From: Veillonellaceae bacterium
GTDB taxonomy: Bacteria; Bacillota_C; Negativicutes; UBA1444
DNA: 64,000 nt
NCBI GenBank assembly: GCA_012798135.1
Contig: JAAZNU010000039.1
Location: 186,001-250,000 of the forward strand
Direction: 5' to 3'
The number at the start of each line of letters is the position of its first letter. The first letter of the stretch is position 1. The notes under the pieces were generated by a model, which worked only from the letters and a program-made list of their open reading frames with translations, searched no databases and was not told where the DNA came from. Shown piece after piece: positions 26,890 through 35,897 of this stretch. The position numbers were made by a program, and so were the translations under genes.

Positions 26890-26912
26890 CGAGCTTCCTT
26901 TTCCATTCACTA

Positions 26913-26950
26913 CGAAAAAGAACAGCGAGATCCCGGTCAGGATCTCGCTG
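26913..26950 (-). terminator. Terminator after the EF-G-like gene
   Basis: Perfect stem CAGCGAGATCC / GGATCTCGCTG with a 6-nt loop, then TTCTTTTTC on the minus strand. Confidence 0.88.
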
Positions 26951-26960
26951 AAGGATCCGC

Positions 26961-29039
26961 TTACTCTTCTTCTTCCTGTTTTTCCTTCTTGTAGGCTTCA
27001 ATAATTGCTTCAGCCTGGCGCTGCGGCACTTCGGCGTAATGATCGAACGCCATGGTAAAATTGCCGCGGCCCTGGGTTATCGACCGCAAGTCGATCGCAT
27101 AGCGGAACATTTCCGACATGGGCGCCATGGCCCGAACAATCCCCAACCCGCCGCCGATTGGTTCCATGCCCAGAATTCGGCCGCGCTTGCCATTGAGATC
27201 ACCGATAATATCGCCCATATAGGATTCCGGGACCGTCACTTCCACGCTATAGATCGGTTCGAGCAAAATCGGCTTCGCCTGCACAACGCCTTTACGAATG
27301 GCCAACGCGCTGGCGACCTTAAAGGACATTTCCGACGAGTCCACGTCATGGTAAGAACCGTCGGTCAATGTGACCTTGATATCAACCACCGGATAGCCGG
27401 CAATGACACCTTTGGCAAAGGCTTCCCGCACCCCTTTTTCGACGGCGGGGATAAACGACTTCGGCACCGACCCGCCAAATGTAGCGTCTACAAACTCAAA
27501 TGGCGACCCTTGCGGCAACGGATCCAGTTGCAACCAAACGTGACCGTACTGTCCATGTCCGCCGGTTTGTTTCTTGTGTTTGCCTTCGACTTTCACACCG
27601 GTTCGGATCGTTTCCCGATATGCAATCTTCGGATCGCTCAGTTTGACATCCACGCCGAATTTTCGTTTCAGTCGCTCGGCCATGATTGCCAAATGGAGGT
27701 CGCCCATGCCGCTAACCAACAACTGACTGGTTTCCGGATGCTTCCGGAATTTCAGTGTGGGATCTTCATCGGAGAGGCGAGTCAACGCCGTCCCGATCTT
27801 ATCTTCATCCCCTTTGTTTTTGGGTTCAATGCACAGGGTAAACATCTGACCGGGATAATCGATCGGCGGAAATATGACTGGTTTGTCCTTGTCGCAGAGG
27901 GTGTCGCCGGTGCCGGTTTCCGCCATTTTGGCCACCACCACGATATCGCCGGCGTTCGCGACAGTCATTGTGTCCTGCGTTTTCCCCTTCATAGTAAATA
28001 GGTTGCCGATCCGTTCGGATTTTTCTTTTGTAGCATTATAGAGCGTGCTGTCGGGTTTTAAAGTTCCGGAAAAGACACGAATAAAGCTCAATCGCCCGAC
28101 AAAAGGATCAGCCGTAGTCTTGAACACAAGGGCTGAAAACGGATCCGGAACAGTCCGGGTCACCGCTTCCGACGACTTGGGCTGTTCACCGGTCACTTTG
28201 ATTTTATCGGCAGAGGGAACATACTGAATCAGAGACGTCAAAAAATCAGCAATTCCAATATTCTTTGTCGCCGAGCCGCAAAACACCGGGCAAATCCTGC
28301 CGTCCGCCACGCCTTTGACCAAGCAGGCGGAAATTTCCTCATCCGAAAGTTCTTCTCCTTCCAGATACTTAGCCAGCACATCATCGTCGGACTCAGCCGC
28401 TGCCTCGATCATGCTCATGCGGGCTAATTCCACGGCATCCGCCATGTCAGCCGGAAGCGCGGATTCGGTAACCTTGCCGCCTTTGTAAATGAAAGCCTTC
28501 TTGCCGACAATATCCACTACGCCGCTAAACGATTCCTGAGAGCCGACCGGCAGTTGAAGCGGCACAATGTTGCCGCCGAATGCAGCTTTCATTGCCTCAA
28601 CCGTTGCATCAAAATCGGCGTTTTCACGATCCATCTTATTCACAAACGCAATTCGCGGCAAATTTTGTTCACCCGCATATTTCCAGACCTTTTCCGTTTC
28701 GACTTCCACGCCGGAAGCCGCACACAGTACGACCACAGCCGCATCGACCGCCCGCAGGGCTCCTTTGACTTCGGAAACGAAGTCCGAGTATCCCGGGGTA
28801 TCCAAGACATTGATCTTATAATCTTTCCATTCGCAGGGAGCCAAAGCAGCGCTGATGCTGACCTTCCGCTTAACCTCTTCCGCTTCGAAGTCGGTGGTCG
28901 CCGAGCCGTCATCAACACGGCCTAGACGGGTAATCGTCCCGGCGTTGAACAGCATGGCTTCGGTCAGGGAAGTTTTTCCGGCGCCACCGTGAGCTACAAT
29001 GCCCACATTTTTGATCCTGTCGCTTTTGTACTCTTTCAA
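26961..29039 (-). CDS. Elongation factor G-like GTPase (FusA2 type)
   Basis: 692-residue translation GTPase of the EF-G paralogue group that lacks str-operon context. The G1 loop is AHGGAGKT (residues 16-23) instead of AHVDAGKT of canonical EF-G, a mark of this subgroup. G3 is DTPGYSDF and G4 NKMD. Domains II-V follow in order, with GDLNGKRGRILGMEP near the end and a charged tail (KKEKQEEEE). The start is TTG with GGAGG 8 nt upstream. Paralogues of this class are GTPases with weak or specialised ribosome activity; its role here is unknown. Closed by a strong terminator. Confidence 0.92.
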   Translation of the reverse strand: MKEYKSDRIKNVGIVAHGGAGKTSLTEAMLFNAGTITRLGRVDDGSATTDFEAEEVKRKVSISAALAPCEWKDYKINVLDTPGYSDFVSEVKGALRAVDAAVVVLCAASGVEVETEKVWKYAGEQNLPRIAFVNKMDRENADFDATVEAMKAAFGGNIVPLQLPVGSQESFSGVVDIVGKKAFIYKGGKVTESALPADMADAVELARMSMIEAAAESDDDVLAKYLEGEELSDEEISACLVKGVADGRICPVFCGSATKNIGIADFLTSLIQYVPSADKIKVTGEQPKSSEAVTRTVPDPFSALVFKTTADPFVGRLSFIRVFSGTLKPDSTLYNATKEKSERIGNLFTMKGKTQDTMTVANAGDIVVVAKMAETGTGDTLCDKDKPVIFPPIDYPGQMFTLCIEPKNKGDEDKIGTALTRLSDEDPTLKFRKHPETSQLLVSGMGDLHLAIMAERLKRKFGVDVKLSDPKIAYRETIRTGVKVEGKHKKQTGGHGQYGHVWLQLDPLPQGSPFEFVDATFGGSVPKSFIPAVEKGVREAFAKGVIAGYPVVDIKVTLTDGSYHDVDSSEMSFKVASALAIRKGVVQAKPILLEPIYSVEVTVPESYMGDIIGDLNGKRGRILGMEPIGGGLGIVRAMAPMSEMFRYAIDLRSITQGRGNFTMAFDHYAEVPQRQAEAIIEAYKKEKQEEEE

Positions 29040-29158
29040 ATCGGGCCCCTCCTATTTTTGTCAAATTCAACGCATGAAAATTATTTTTAAGACTTCTATC
29101 TCTATCGAACATTTTCCTGCTGATTCTGACGATTCAAAAAAGGAGAAAGTTAAAATCT

Positions 29159-29662
29159 TTAGGAAATTTCCACTTCAGCCCGCGCCAACGTAAAACATAG
29201 ATCTGACAACCGATTTAGAACAATCAAAATCACTTCATCCATCGTTTCCTGTCGTGACATACGCCACACTTGGCGTTCCGCCCGGCGGGCGGTGGTGCGA
29301 GCCACATCCAGTGCGGCAGCACCGGGGGTATCCCCCGGAACGATAAAATGATTCAACGGCTTCATGCGTTGGGTATACGAATCGATCAGCTCCTCCAGCC
29401 GTGTGACATCCTTAGCGGTCGTGTAAGCCGGCGCCCCGTCGCTGGCCAAATCCGACATAACCCTTTGCATCAGCAGTTTCTGTAACTCCAGGATCGTTTC
29501 CCGAACTTCCGGATTGGTGACCCAAGCCCGGGCCATCCCAAGGGCGGAATTGATTTCATCCACATTTCCGTAGGCTTCGACACGCGCACTGTCCTTATTG
29601 ACGCGTTGCCCCGTGTACAATCCCGTTGTTCCTTTATCGCCTGTCTTGGTATAGATTTTCAT
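29159..29662 (-). CDS. Cob(I)alamin adenosyltransferase, PduO type
   Basis: 167-residue ATP:corrinoid adenosyltransferase that forms adenosylcobalamin. It starts MKIYTKTGDKGTTGLYTGQRV, with EAYGNVDEINSALGMAR and the ATP/cobalamin segment FIVPGDTPGAAALDVARTTARRAER. The ATG at 29662 has GAGGAGG upstream. The start lies 12 nt inside the ndk side, so transcription with ndk is probable. Fits an anaerobe with B12-dependent mutases or methyltransferases. Confidence 0.95.
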   Translation of the reverse strand: MKIYTKTGDKGTTGLYTGQRVNKDSARVEAYGNVDEINSALGMARAWVTNPEVRETILELQKLLMQRVMSDLASDGAPAYTTAKDVTRLEELIDSYTQRMKPLNHFIVPGDTPGAAALDVARTTARRAERQVWRMSRQETMDEVILIVLNRLSDLCFTLARAEVEIS

Positions 29663-29673
29663 GAAGTACCTCC

Positions 29674-30096
29674 TCAGCACTCGGTTAAAATTTCCGTGGC
29701 GGAAAAAAACACGCTGATTTCTCGCTCGGCACTTGCCGGGGCGTCGGATCCATGGATCACATTTTGCGTCATCGTCAGGGCATAATCACCGCGTATCGTT
29801 CCCGGCGCCGCCTCCAGCGGATTGGTAGCCCCCATCATCGTTCGGACGGCGCGGATCGCGTTTTCTCCCTCCACAACCATGGCGATGACCGATCCTGAAG
29901 TGATAAAATCGACCAAACTCTCAAAAAAAGGTTTACCGGTATGTTCCGCATAATGTTTTTCCGCCAACGCTCTCGACATTCGCATCAGCTTTAAAGCGAC
30001 AATTCGCAATCCTCGCTGTTCAAAACGGGCAATGATTTGGCCGCCTAGTCTTCTTTTTACCCCATCCGGTTTAACAAGCACCAAGGTTTTCTCCAC
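29674..30096 (-). CDS. ndk: Nucleoside diphosphate kinase
   Basis: 140 residues; balances NTP pools by phosphate transfer through a His intermediate. The start [21 protein letters not shown] and the active-site [20 protein letters not shown] are diagnostic. GTG start with AGGGGAG upstream. It sits between the M42 peptidase (15 nt) and the cobalamin adenosyltransferase, likely one transcript with the FAH gene. Confidence 0.97.
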   Translation of the reverse strand: MEKTLVLVKPDGVKRRLGGQIIARFEQRGLRIVALKLMRMSRALAEKHYAEHTGKPFFESLVDFITSGSVIAMVVEGENAIRAVRTMMGATNPLEAAPGTIRGDYALTMTQNVIHGSDAPASAEREISVFFSATEILTEC

Positions 30097-30110
30097 GGTA
30101 CACGCTCCCC

Positions 30111-31196
30111 TCAGGATAATAATTCCTGTATTTTTGTGCTATCCAAGCGTTTGATTAATTCCACGATCAGCTGAACAGCGGACTCATAGTCTTGCCGGTT
30201 GATAATGCCATTATGGGAATGGATATAGCGGGTCGGCACCGACAATACAACACTGGGAACTCCTTGCGCGTGCAAATGAATTCGGCCGCCGTCCGTTCCC
30301 CCGCCTTCGGAAAACTCCAACTGAAATGGAATACCGGCCGACTTGGCCGTTTCCAGCACAAAATCCCGCAATTTAACATGGGGAATCAACGAAGCATCAT
30401 AAATGCATATGGCAACCCCATTTCCCAGCCTGGCTGCCGCTTGGTCTTCGCTCATTCCCGGTGTATCGCCGGCAATGCAGGTATCCACGGCAAGCGCTAT
30501 CTGCGGACCAATCACATCGGCGCTGGTTTTGGCGCCGCGACAACCGACTTCTTCCTGAACCGTCCCCACACCATAGACAACATTGGGGTGCTGGACTCGG
30601 TCAAGGCGCTTCAGAACGTCCGCCACGATCGCGCAACCCACCCGGTCATCCCAAGCCTTGCCCAACAACAAGTTCGGGTTGGCCATAGGCGTAAACAGCG
30701 TGAACGGAACCACTGCCACCCCGGGCGTCACGCCGAAATTCTCTTCCGCGTCTTTTTTATCAATGGCGCCGATATCAATATACATTTCTTTTTTCGCGAC
30801 TACTTTTTTGCGTTCCTCCGGCGAGAGGACATGCGGCGGCTTGGCGCCAATAATACCGGGAATATCACCCTTAGGGGACATTACGATGACGCGTTGCCCC
30901 AACATCACTTGTTCCCACCAGCCACCCAGGGTAACAAATTTCAAAAATCCGTCCTTGGTCACGTTCTTGACCAAAAAACCGATCTCGTCCATATGTGCCG
31001 CCAACATGATCGACGGCCCGTGATCCTTTCCCGGTTTTTTAAAAATCACACTGCCGATTTTGTCCTCAAGAATTTCGCACTTTCCGCCCAAGCGTTTGAT
31101 CATCAGTTCCCGTACTCGTCGTTCAAAGCCGGATGGCCCTGGAACTTCCGATATTTCTTTCAACCAGGCATTCTCTTCGTCAATTTTTATCTTCAT
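30111..31196 (-). CDS. M42 family glutamyl aminopeptidase / endoglucanase-like metallopeptidase
   Basis: 361-residue binuclear-metal aminopeptidase of family M42. Metal ligands sit in [31 protein letters not shown] and the later [11 protein letters not shown]; the C-terminal [16 protein letters not shown] is typical. The ATG at 31196 has GGGGG directly upstream; six earlier codons are dispensable. It probably degrades small peptides in the cytosol. Lies between the FAH gene and ndk. Confidence 0.93.
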   Translation of the reverse strand: MKIKIDEENAWLKEISEVPGPSGFERRVRELMIKRLGGKCEILEDKIGSVIFKKPGKDHGPSIMLAAHMDEIGFLVKNVTKDGFLKFVTLGGWWEQVMLGQRVIVMSPKGDIPGIIGAKPPHVLSPEERKKVVAKKEMYIDIGAIDKKDAEENFGVTPGVAVVPFTLFTPMANPNLLLGKAWDDRVGCAIVADVLKRLDRVQHPNVVYGVGTVQEEVGCRGAKTSADVIGPQIALAVDTCIAGDTPGMSEDQAAARLGNGVAICIYDASLIPHVKLRDFVLETAKSAGIPFQLEFSEGGGTDGGRIHLHAQGVPSVVLSVPTRYIHSHNGIINRQDYESAVQLIVELIKRLDSTKIQELLS

Positions 31197-31216
31197 TTTT
31201 CCCCCATAAACCATAA

Positions 31217-31975
31217 TTAGTCGGCAATAACCGTGTTGGTAAGCTCACCAATCCCCTCGATGACAACGGCAACGGTATCGCCAATATTTACCGGCCCCAC
31301 GCCGGATGGCGTTCCGGTCAGAATCAAGTCTCCCGGATTCATGGTCATCACTTGCGTGATAAATTCAATCAACTCCGGAACCCGGAAAATGAGATTGCCG
31401 GTATGGGAAGACTGGCGTACCTGACCATTAACCAGACATTTTATCGCGAGTCCATGCGGATCGACGTCCGTTTCAATCCAAGGACCCACGGGCATGAATG
31501 TGTCAAAACTTTTTCCCCGAGTCCACTGCCCATCGCTTATTTGAATGTCGCGTGCTGTAACATCATTGGCACAAGTATAGCCCAAGATATATTCCTGTGC
31601 TTGCGAGGCTTTGACGTGTTTGGCGGTCCTGCCGATTACCACTGCCAGTTCCCCTTCATGGTGCACATTATGAGAAATGGCGGGGTAGCGGATCGTGCCG
31701 GCGGGATCATTCAAGGCGGTAGAAGGCTTGATAAAAAACAACGGTTCTTTGGGTAGCTCCAGCTTCATCTCCGACGCATGATCCCGGTAATTCAACCCAA
31801 TACATACTGCTTTTGTCGGCAGGCAAGGCGCCAACAAATTTATTGTGGCCAAATCGTATTGTTTTCCGGACAGGTTGGGACTGGAAAACAAATCGCCTGC
31901 CAGTTCTTGAATAGTATTGCCGGTTAAAACTCCATAAGCAATTTTCTCTGGGGTTTCGAATCGAACAAACTTCAT
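31217..31975 (-). CDS. Fumarylacetoacetate hydrolase (FAH) family protein
   Basis: 252-residue FAH-domain enzyme (fumarylpyruvate hydrolase / oxaloacetate decarboxylase / HHDD isomerase group). It has GLNYRDHASEM, the Mg ligand block HHEGELAVVIG, YTCANDVTARDIQ, and LTGTPSGVGPVNIGDTV. The ATG has GGAGG 10 nt upstream. Actual substrate cannot be assigned; single FAH genes in anaerobes often act on oxaloacetate or acylpyruvates. A strong hairpin precedes it. Confidence 0.9.
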   Translation of the reverse strand: MKFVRFETPEKIAYGVLTGNTIQELAGDLFSSPNLSGKQYDLATINLLAPCLPTKAVCIGLNYRDHASEMKLELPKEPLFFIKPSTALNDPAGTIRYPAISHNVHHEGELAVVIGRTAKHVKASQAQEYILGYTCANDVTARDIQISDGQWTRGKSFDTFMPVGPWIETDVDPHGLAIKCLVNGQVRQSSHTGNLIFRVPELIEFITQVMTMNPGDLILTGTPSGVGPVNIGDTVAVVIEGIGELTNTVIAD

Positions 31976-32012
31976 GATGCCAATGCCTCCACTGTTTATT
32001 TGTCAAGAGATA

Positions 32013-32040
32013 CGGCCCCCTGATGCAACTCAGAGGGCCG
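32013..32040 (-). other. Strong hairpin between htpX and the FAH gene
   Basis: Stem CGGCCCTCTGA / TCAGGGGGCCG (one wobble) with a 6-nt loop, 13 nt after the htpX stop. No T-run follows, so termination is uncertain. A TTGACA right after it is too close to the FAH start to be a normal -35. Confidence 0.6.
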
Positions 32041-32052
32041 GTGGGGTTCATA

Positions 32053-32916
32053 CTAGCGCATTGATTGCGCCAATTCCTGCAATTTTTGAATCCGTGCTTC
32101 GGTGGATGGATGCGTACTGAACAAACTCATCAAGGACGCTCCTGAACCCGAAAACGGATTAATGATGAACATATGGGAAGTCGCTGGCGTCGCCTCCGGC
32201 ATCACGCGATTCTGTGCGTAGAACTCTATCTTTCGCAAAGCGGATGCCAGTTCCATCGGTTGTCCAGTCAGACGCCCGGCGGATTCATCCGCCATATATT
32301 CACGGGAACGCGAGATGGCGAATTGAATCAATGCCGCAGCCAACGGAGCAAGAACGATCATGAAGAGGTAGCCGACAATTCCGCCGGCATTGTCATCATC
32401 ATCACTGCGGCCAAACCCAAAAATTGCAGCCCACTGCGCCATATTCGCCAACATGGTGATGGCGCCGGCAATGGAAGAAACCATTGTGCTGATCAATGTG
32501 TCGCGGTGTTTGACATGGCTGAGTTCATGGGCCATGACGCCCTCCACTTCCGACATGGTCAACCCCTGCAGAAGCGAAGTCGTCACCGCCACCGCGGCAT
32601 GTTCCGGATCACGGCCGGTAGCAAAGGCATTGGGGGTATCCGTATCGATGATATAAACCCGCGGCATCGGCAGGCTATCTTTGCGGGCCAAATTTGCCAC
32701 CAGTCGTACAAGTTCCGGTGCTGTCCGGGCATCCACTTCGCGGGCTCCGTACATGCTAAGAACGATTTTGTCGCTGTACCAGTAGCTGAAAAAGTTCATC
32801 AGCATGGACACGATGAACATTACGGTCATCCCGCGGGTCCCGCCGAAGAAACTCCCGGCCGTAATCAGAAGGCCTGTCAGCGCCGCCATCAATACGGTCG
32901 TTTTTAGGGTATTCAC
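32053..32916 (-). CDS. htpX: Membrane protease HtpX
   Basis: 287-residue M48 zinc metalloprotease of the cytoplasmic membrane that helps remove damaged membrane proteins. Two N-terminal transmembrane segments (about residues 7-25 and 29-46), zinc motif HELSH at residues 130-134, two more hydrophobic segments around 145-200, and the third ligand in SREYMADESAGRLTG. Start GTG with GGAGG 10 nt upstream. Transcribed from its own extended -10 promoter with a palindrome at the start site, suggesting stress control. Confidence 0.95.
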   Translation of the reverse strand: MNTLKTTVLMAALTGLLITAGSFFGGTRGMTVMFIVSMLMNFFSYWYSDKIVLSMYGAREVDARTAPELVRLVANLARKDSLPMPRVYIIDTDTPNAFATGRDPEHAAVAVTTSLLQGLTMSEVEGVMAHELSHVKHRDTLISTMVSSIAGAITMLANMAQWAAIFGFGRSDDDDNAGGIVGYLFMIVLAPLAAALIQFAISRSREYMADESAGRLTGQPMELASALRKIEFYAQNRVMPEATPATSHMFIINPFSGSGASLMSLFSTHPSTEARIQKLQELAQSMR

Positions 32917-32946
32917 TGTGTTTACACCTCCATGTATTTCCCAACT

Positions 32947-32966
32947 GAAACTCAGTCATGAGTCTC
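32947..32966 (-). promoter_or_regulatory. Palindrome at the htpX transcription start
   Basis: Imperfect 8-bp inverted repeat GAGACTCA / TGAGTTTC separated by 4 nt, starting 8 nt downstream of the -10. Possible operator of an unidentified regulator; it does not match CIRCE or CtsR sites. Confidence 0.45.
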
Positions 32967-32973
32967 AAACTAT

Positions 32974-32982
32974 ATTATAGCA
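32974..32982 (-). promoter_or_regulatory. Extended -10 promoter of htpX
   Basis: TG-C-TATAAT on the minus strand with no good -35. About 60 nt before the GTG start. A stem AAGCCGC / GCGGCTT just upstream may end the motAB transcript. Confidence 0.6.
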
Positions 32983-33041
32983 TAAGTAAAGCCGCAGAAA
33001 AATCCGCGGCTTGCGTAAAATAGGCAACCTAGGGAAACGAC

Positions 33042-33884
33042 CTAATAATTGGTCGATTTTTGTGTTCGAATGATCCAGACCTCAACGCGTCGATTCTTTG
33101 CACGTCCCTCTTCCGAAGTATTCGGCCGCAACGGGCGATATTCGCCATAACCGATGGCGCTGAAATTTTCCGGCTTAAGCGATGGCTCCTGCGATAATAT
33201 GAACCGCATAAAATTGATAGCCCGCATTCCGCTCAATTCCCAGTTTGATGGATACAGCGAAGTATTGATAGGAACATTATCAGTATGTCCGGCCACGACG
33301 ATTTGTTGCGGCAACCCTGCCAGCAATTTGGCAATATCCGCTGCCAGCTTTTGCGATTCTGGGCGGAGATAGGCTTCTCCGGAAGGAAACAATGCCGAAT
33401 CCTTAATTCGTAAACGCACGCCGTCTTCTGTCGATCTCGCTTCCAATTCCCCGACCAGTCCGTTTAGCTTGATATAACGCTCTACCGCCTCCTTCAATTG
33501 CAGAAGTTGGACTGTTTCGCGTAGAGCCGCCTGGGTCAGGGGAACCGCTTTGTTGCTTGTGGCAGATGCAGGAGGCGCATTAGGCCTATTGGGCGGCATG
33601 TCGCTAGTAACGGCAGCAGGAACATTCTCGCTCGGCGCCATAGACGGCGCCATATAGGAAAAGGGAAACATTGAACTGGCACCGCCCGAACCACCTCCGC
33701 CGAGGTTTACAGTAAAAGCGCTATGAAAAGATTTTCCCAGCTCGCCCACCTTTTTTTCATCGGTCTTACTCATACCAAACAATACTATGAACAACGCCAA
33801 CAATAGCGTCAGCAAATCCGAATAAGGGACCAGCCATGTTTCATCCGGATGTTCTTCGTGATGTTCTGAATGTTTACGGCTCAA
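33042..33884 (-). CDS. motB: Flagellar motor stator protein MotB
   Basis: 280 residues. Short cytoplasmic N-terminus, one transmembrane helix (about 20-40) containing the proton-carrying Asp23 (WLVPYSDLLTLLLALFIVLFG), a Gly/Pro/Ser-rich linker, then an OmpA-like peptidoglycan-binding domain (VVAGHTDNVPINTS ... NWELSGMRA ... GYGEYRPLRPN ... RRVEVWI). TTG start close after the motA stop with GAGG upstream. Forms the stator with MotA. No other flagellar or chemotaxis gene in the window. Confidence 0.95.
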   Translation of the reverse strand: MSRKHSEHHEEHPDETWLVPYSDLLTLLLALFIVLFGMSKTDEKKVGELGKSFHSAFTVNLGGGGSGGASSMFPFSYMAPSMAPSENVPAAVTSDMPPNRPNAPPASATSNKAVPLTQAALRETVQLLQLKEAVERYIKLNGLVGELEARSTEDGVRLRIKDSALFPSGEAYLRPESQKLAADIAKLLAGLPQQIVVAGHTDNVPINTSLYPSNWELSGMRAINFMRFILSQEPSLKPENFSAIGYGEYRPLRPNTSEEGRAKNRRVEVWIIRTQKSTNY

Positions 33885-33890
33885 ACATCC

Positions 33891-34676
33891 TCAACCCCCT
33901 TCACCAGACTCTTTCGTAGATTTCCGATTGACCGACGGCAAGAACACTAATAACTTTGCCTCTATGGCAACCGGAGAATCACCCGCCTGCAACGATAAAA
34001 TTCCCTCCACCATCATTCGTTTCAGTTTGACTTCTTCTTGGGAGATCAGTTTCAATTTATTTGAAAATGGATGCCACATGACATAACCGGTAAAAATACC
34101 GAAAATAGTGGCGACAAACGCACCAGCAATCGCATGTCCCAACTTTTCGACATCCGTCATGTCCGCAAGTGCGGCAATCAATCCAATAACCGCTCCCAAT
34201 ACGCCGAGGGTCGGTGCATACATTCCTGCTTGGGCAAATACAAGTGCACCGGTTCGATGCCGTTCTTCCATGAGTGCAATGTCCAACTCCAGTACATCTC
34301 GGACAAAAGCGCCATCCATGCCATCAATAACCATCGTCAGGCCGCCTTTTAGGAAAGGGTCATTAACTCCTGACAAACTATTTTCAAGCGCCAGCAATCC
34401 TTCTCGACGGGCAGTTTGAGCAAAATTGACCATAATTTTTAACAGTTCATCGGGCTCCATCAATTGTGGTTTTTTGATTAAAAGCTTAAAAAAAGTTGGT
34501 ACTTGTTTAACGACCGCAATGGGAAATGCATTAAAAATTACACCAACTGTACCCAAGAAAATAATTAGTGCTGCAGCTGGATTAAGTAGTGCCGTTGGAC
34601 TTGCGCCCTTGACCGCCATCCCAACAACAACGGCAAAACATGCAACAGCCATCCCTATAGCAGTTGAAATCTCCAA
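33891..34676 (-). CDS. motA: Flagellar motor stator protein MotA
   Basis: 261-residue proton channel subunit with four membrane helices: two near the N-terminus (about 5-50) and two around 150-205 (AGMYAPTLGVLGAVIGLIAAL, AFVATIFGIFTGYVMW). The cytoplasmic loop between holds the charged residues that touch FliG (AQTARREGLLALE, MEERHRTGALVF). TTG start after GGGGGG. The leader carries a small hairpin and a 16-bp palindrome. Overlap-close to motB; the pair forms one transcript. Confidence 0.95.
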   Translation of the reverse strand: MEISTAIGMAVACFAVVVGMAVKGASPTALLNPAAALIIFLGTVGVIFNAFPIAVVKQVPTFFKLLIKKPQLMEPDELLKIMVNFAQTARREGLLALENSLSGVNDPFLKGGLTMVIDGMDGAFVRDVLELDIALMEERHRTGALVFAQAGMYAPTLGVLGAVIGLIAALADMTDVEKLGHAIAGAFVATIFGIFTGYVMWHPFSNKLKLISQEEVKLKRMMVEGILSLQAGDSPVAIEAKLLVFLPSVNRKSTKESGEGG

Positions 34677-34693
34677 GACTAATTCCCCCCATA

Positions 34694-34709
34694 CCGCAAA
34701 AAACTGCGG
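34694..34709 (-). other. Small hairpin in the motA leader
   Basis: Stem CCGCA / TGCGG with a T-rich loop, ending just upstream of the motA ribosome site. Could influence translation; no proof. Confidence 0.4.
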
Positions 34710-34754
34710 CCCCTCCGCGATTCCAATTATTCAATCATATTATCGAAAAAAACG

Positions 34755-34776
34755 ACAAAAAGCTGAACCCTTTTTG
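34755..34776 (-). terminator. Possible weak terminator after the DUF3298 gene
   Basis: Seven-bp A/T-rich stem CAAAAAG / CTTTTTG followed by TCGTTTTTTT on the minus strand. Confidence 0.45.
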
Positions 34777-34777
34777 G

Positions 34778-34793
34778 TTATCTCTTGAGATAA
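34778..34793. repeat. 16-bp palindrome upstream of motAB
   Basis: TTATCTC-TT-GAGATAA, perfect 7-bp arms, about 100 nt upstream of the motA start. Could be an operator or part of the preceding terminator region. Confidence 0.5.
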
Positions 34794-34863
34794 AATTAAA
34801 CAGCACAAGATTGTCCTCACGAATTCACCTGACATTATTGAAACCATGTACAAAAGCGCTTAT

Positions 34864-35592
34864 TCATCGGTCAGACTTGAAAGCCAGCATATTTGTCAGA
34901 TCCCGGTAACGAACCAATATTTTGACTATCCCTTCGCTGTAGGGAGCAATTTCATACGGCTGAAAAAACAACACCAAGCCATCGTCTGTCAGATAAAAAC
35001 CCGAGTCCTCTTTGACACCTCGGAAGTCCCAAAGCGGCAACCCGCGGCTCGCCCCTTCCCGTCGTACTATTGCAGTCAGCCGGTCTCGATAATTCGTCCC
35101 GACAACGAACAAATCCGCCAGCTTGCATAAGTGCCCAGTCGGCAGTTGAATCGTAAACGCAGTGAGAAAACTCATACCATGGGCGCCGCCTGTGTACTGA
35201 TAAACAGTCTGTCCCAGACTCAGAAACTGCGAATCATTGCGAAAAACTTCGTAGTCGGCCCGAAAGGTCAGAGCGTCCTTCATATGTTCCGGCAAATGCG
35301 GATCGGTGCGCGTCTCCAGCGCCGCTTGTTCAAACCGTCGGTAGGCGGTCAAAACAACGTTGCGGAACAATTCGTTGGCATCGCTCAGAATTCTGGGATG
35401 CGGTCCATTTTGCAACTGCGGCACTGTCGCCTGTACCCGCGCCCCCTGCGAAATATGCATCATCTCCACGACCACCGCGGCCTCCGCGATGGGAATAGAA
35501 ACCACCAACACCGCCAGCAGAAAAATGAACCCCGCAATCGTGACAACTCGTCGGCTTCGCAAGGATACGTTGCGCAATAGTTTCTCCTCCAT
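34864..35592 (-). CDS. Membrane-anchored DUF3298 (RsiV-like) protein
   Basis: 242 residues: about 16 cytoplasmic residues, a transmembrane helix (about 17-38), then an extracytoplasmic part with a DUF4163/DUF3298 pattern, including YQYTGGAHGMSFLTAFTIQLPTG and the C-terminal DDGLVLFFQPYEIAPYSEG. This fold forms the lysozyme-sensing part of RsiV, the anti-sigma-V factor, but here the cytoplasmic end is far too short for an anti-sigma domain and no ECF sigma gene is adjacent. ATG with GGAGGAG upstream. Function unknown; exposure outside the membrane is well supported. Confidence 0.82.
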   Translation of the reverse strand: MEEKLLRNVSLRSRRVVTIAGFIFLLAVLVVSIPIAEAAVVVEMMHISQGARVQATVPQLQNGPHPRILSDANELFRNVVLTAYRRFEQAALETRTDPHLPEHMKDALTFRADYEVFRNDSQFLSLGQTVYQYTGGAHGMSFLTAFTIQLPTGHLCKLADLFVVGTNYRDRLTAIVRREGASRGLPLWDFRGVKEDSGFYLTDDGLVLFFQPYEIAPYSEGIVKILVRYRDLTNMLAFKSDR

Positions 35593-35684
35593 TTCTCCTC
35601 CAGACTCATTATTTCAGCCAGCGTTTTTCTGCACTAATAAATTCGCTTGCACGAACTCGATTTCCTGTTTCTCGCACCCTGAAA

Positions 35685-35723
35685 TAGAAACGACCGCCCT
35701 CTTCTCTTGAGAGAGCGGTCGTC
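35685..35723 (-). terminator. Terminator after the 33-residue membrane peptide gene
   Basis: Stem CGACCGC(T)CTCT / AGAG(G)GCGGTCG followed by TTTCTATTTC on the minus strand. Confidence 0.75.
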
Positions 35724-35752
35724 GATAATCATTCAACCGGGCAAGACAGGCA

Positions 35753-35854
35753 TCAAATAATTGCAAAGGTCAACAATATGGCTTCAGCGATGAAAAACGC
35801 AGTGGCAACCTTCGCTGTTCTTTTTTCCCGTTCCGCCAAAATAATTTGATACAT
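35753..35854 (-). CDS. Small 33-residue membrane peptide
   Basis: Short gene with its own full expression unit. Promoter TTGTCA-17-TAATAT lies at 35926-35898, AGGAGGGG stands 8 nt before the ATG at 35854, and a hairpin terminator follows. The product starts MYQIILAERE, has a basic stretch (KRTAK), then a hydrophobic helix of about 20 residues (VATAFFIAEAILLTFAII), so a single-pass membrane peptide is expected. No homologue is known to me. It lies between feoAB and the DUF3298 gene, with terminators on both sides, so it is an independent unit. Confidence 0.7.
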   Translation of the reverse strand: MYQIILAEREKRTAKVATAFFIAEAILLTFAII

Positions 35855-35897
35855 CGCGCCAACCCCTCCTATATTTGTCATACCGATCTTTGTCTAA

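Noticed and set aside
30192..31220. Long open frames opposite the M42 peptidase, EF-G-like gene, plsX and smc
   Set aside because: They mirror the codon pattern of the real minus-strand genes, have no ribosome sites and give no recognisable protein text.
32013..32040. Hairpin after htpX as a terminator
   Set aside because: Stem is strong but no T-run follows on either strand, so listed only as a hairpin.
34740..34800. Sigma-D (flagellar) promoter before motA
   Set aside because: A TTCGATAA resembles the -10, but no TAAA at the right distance.
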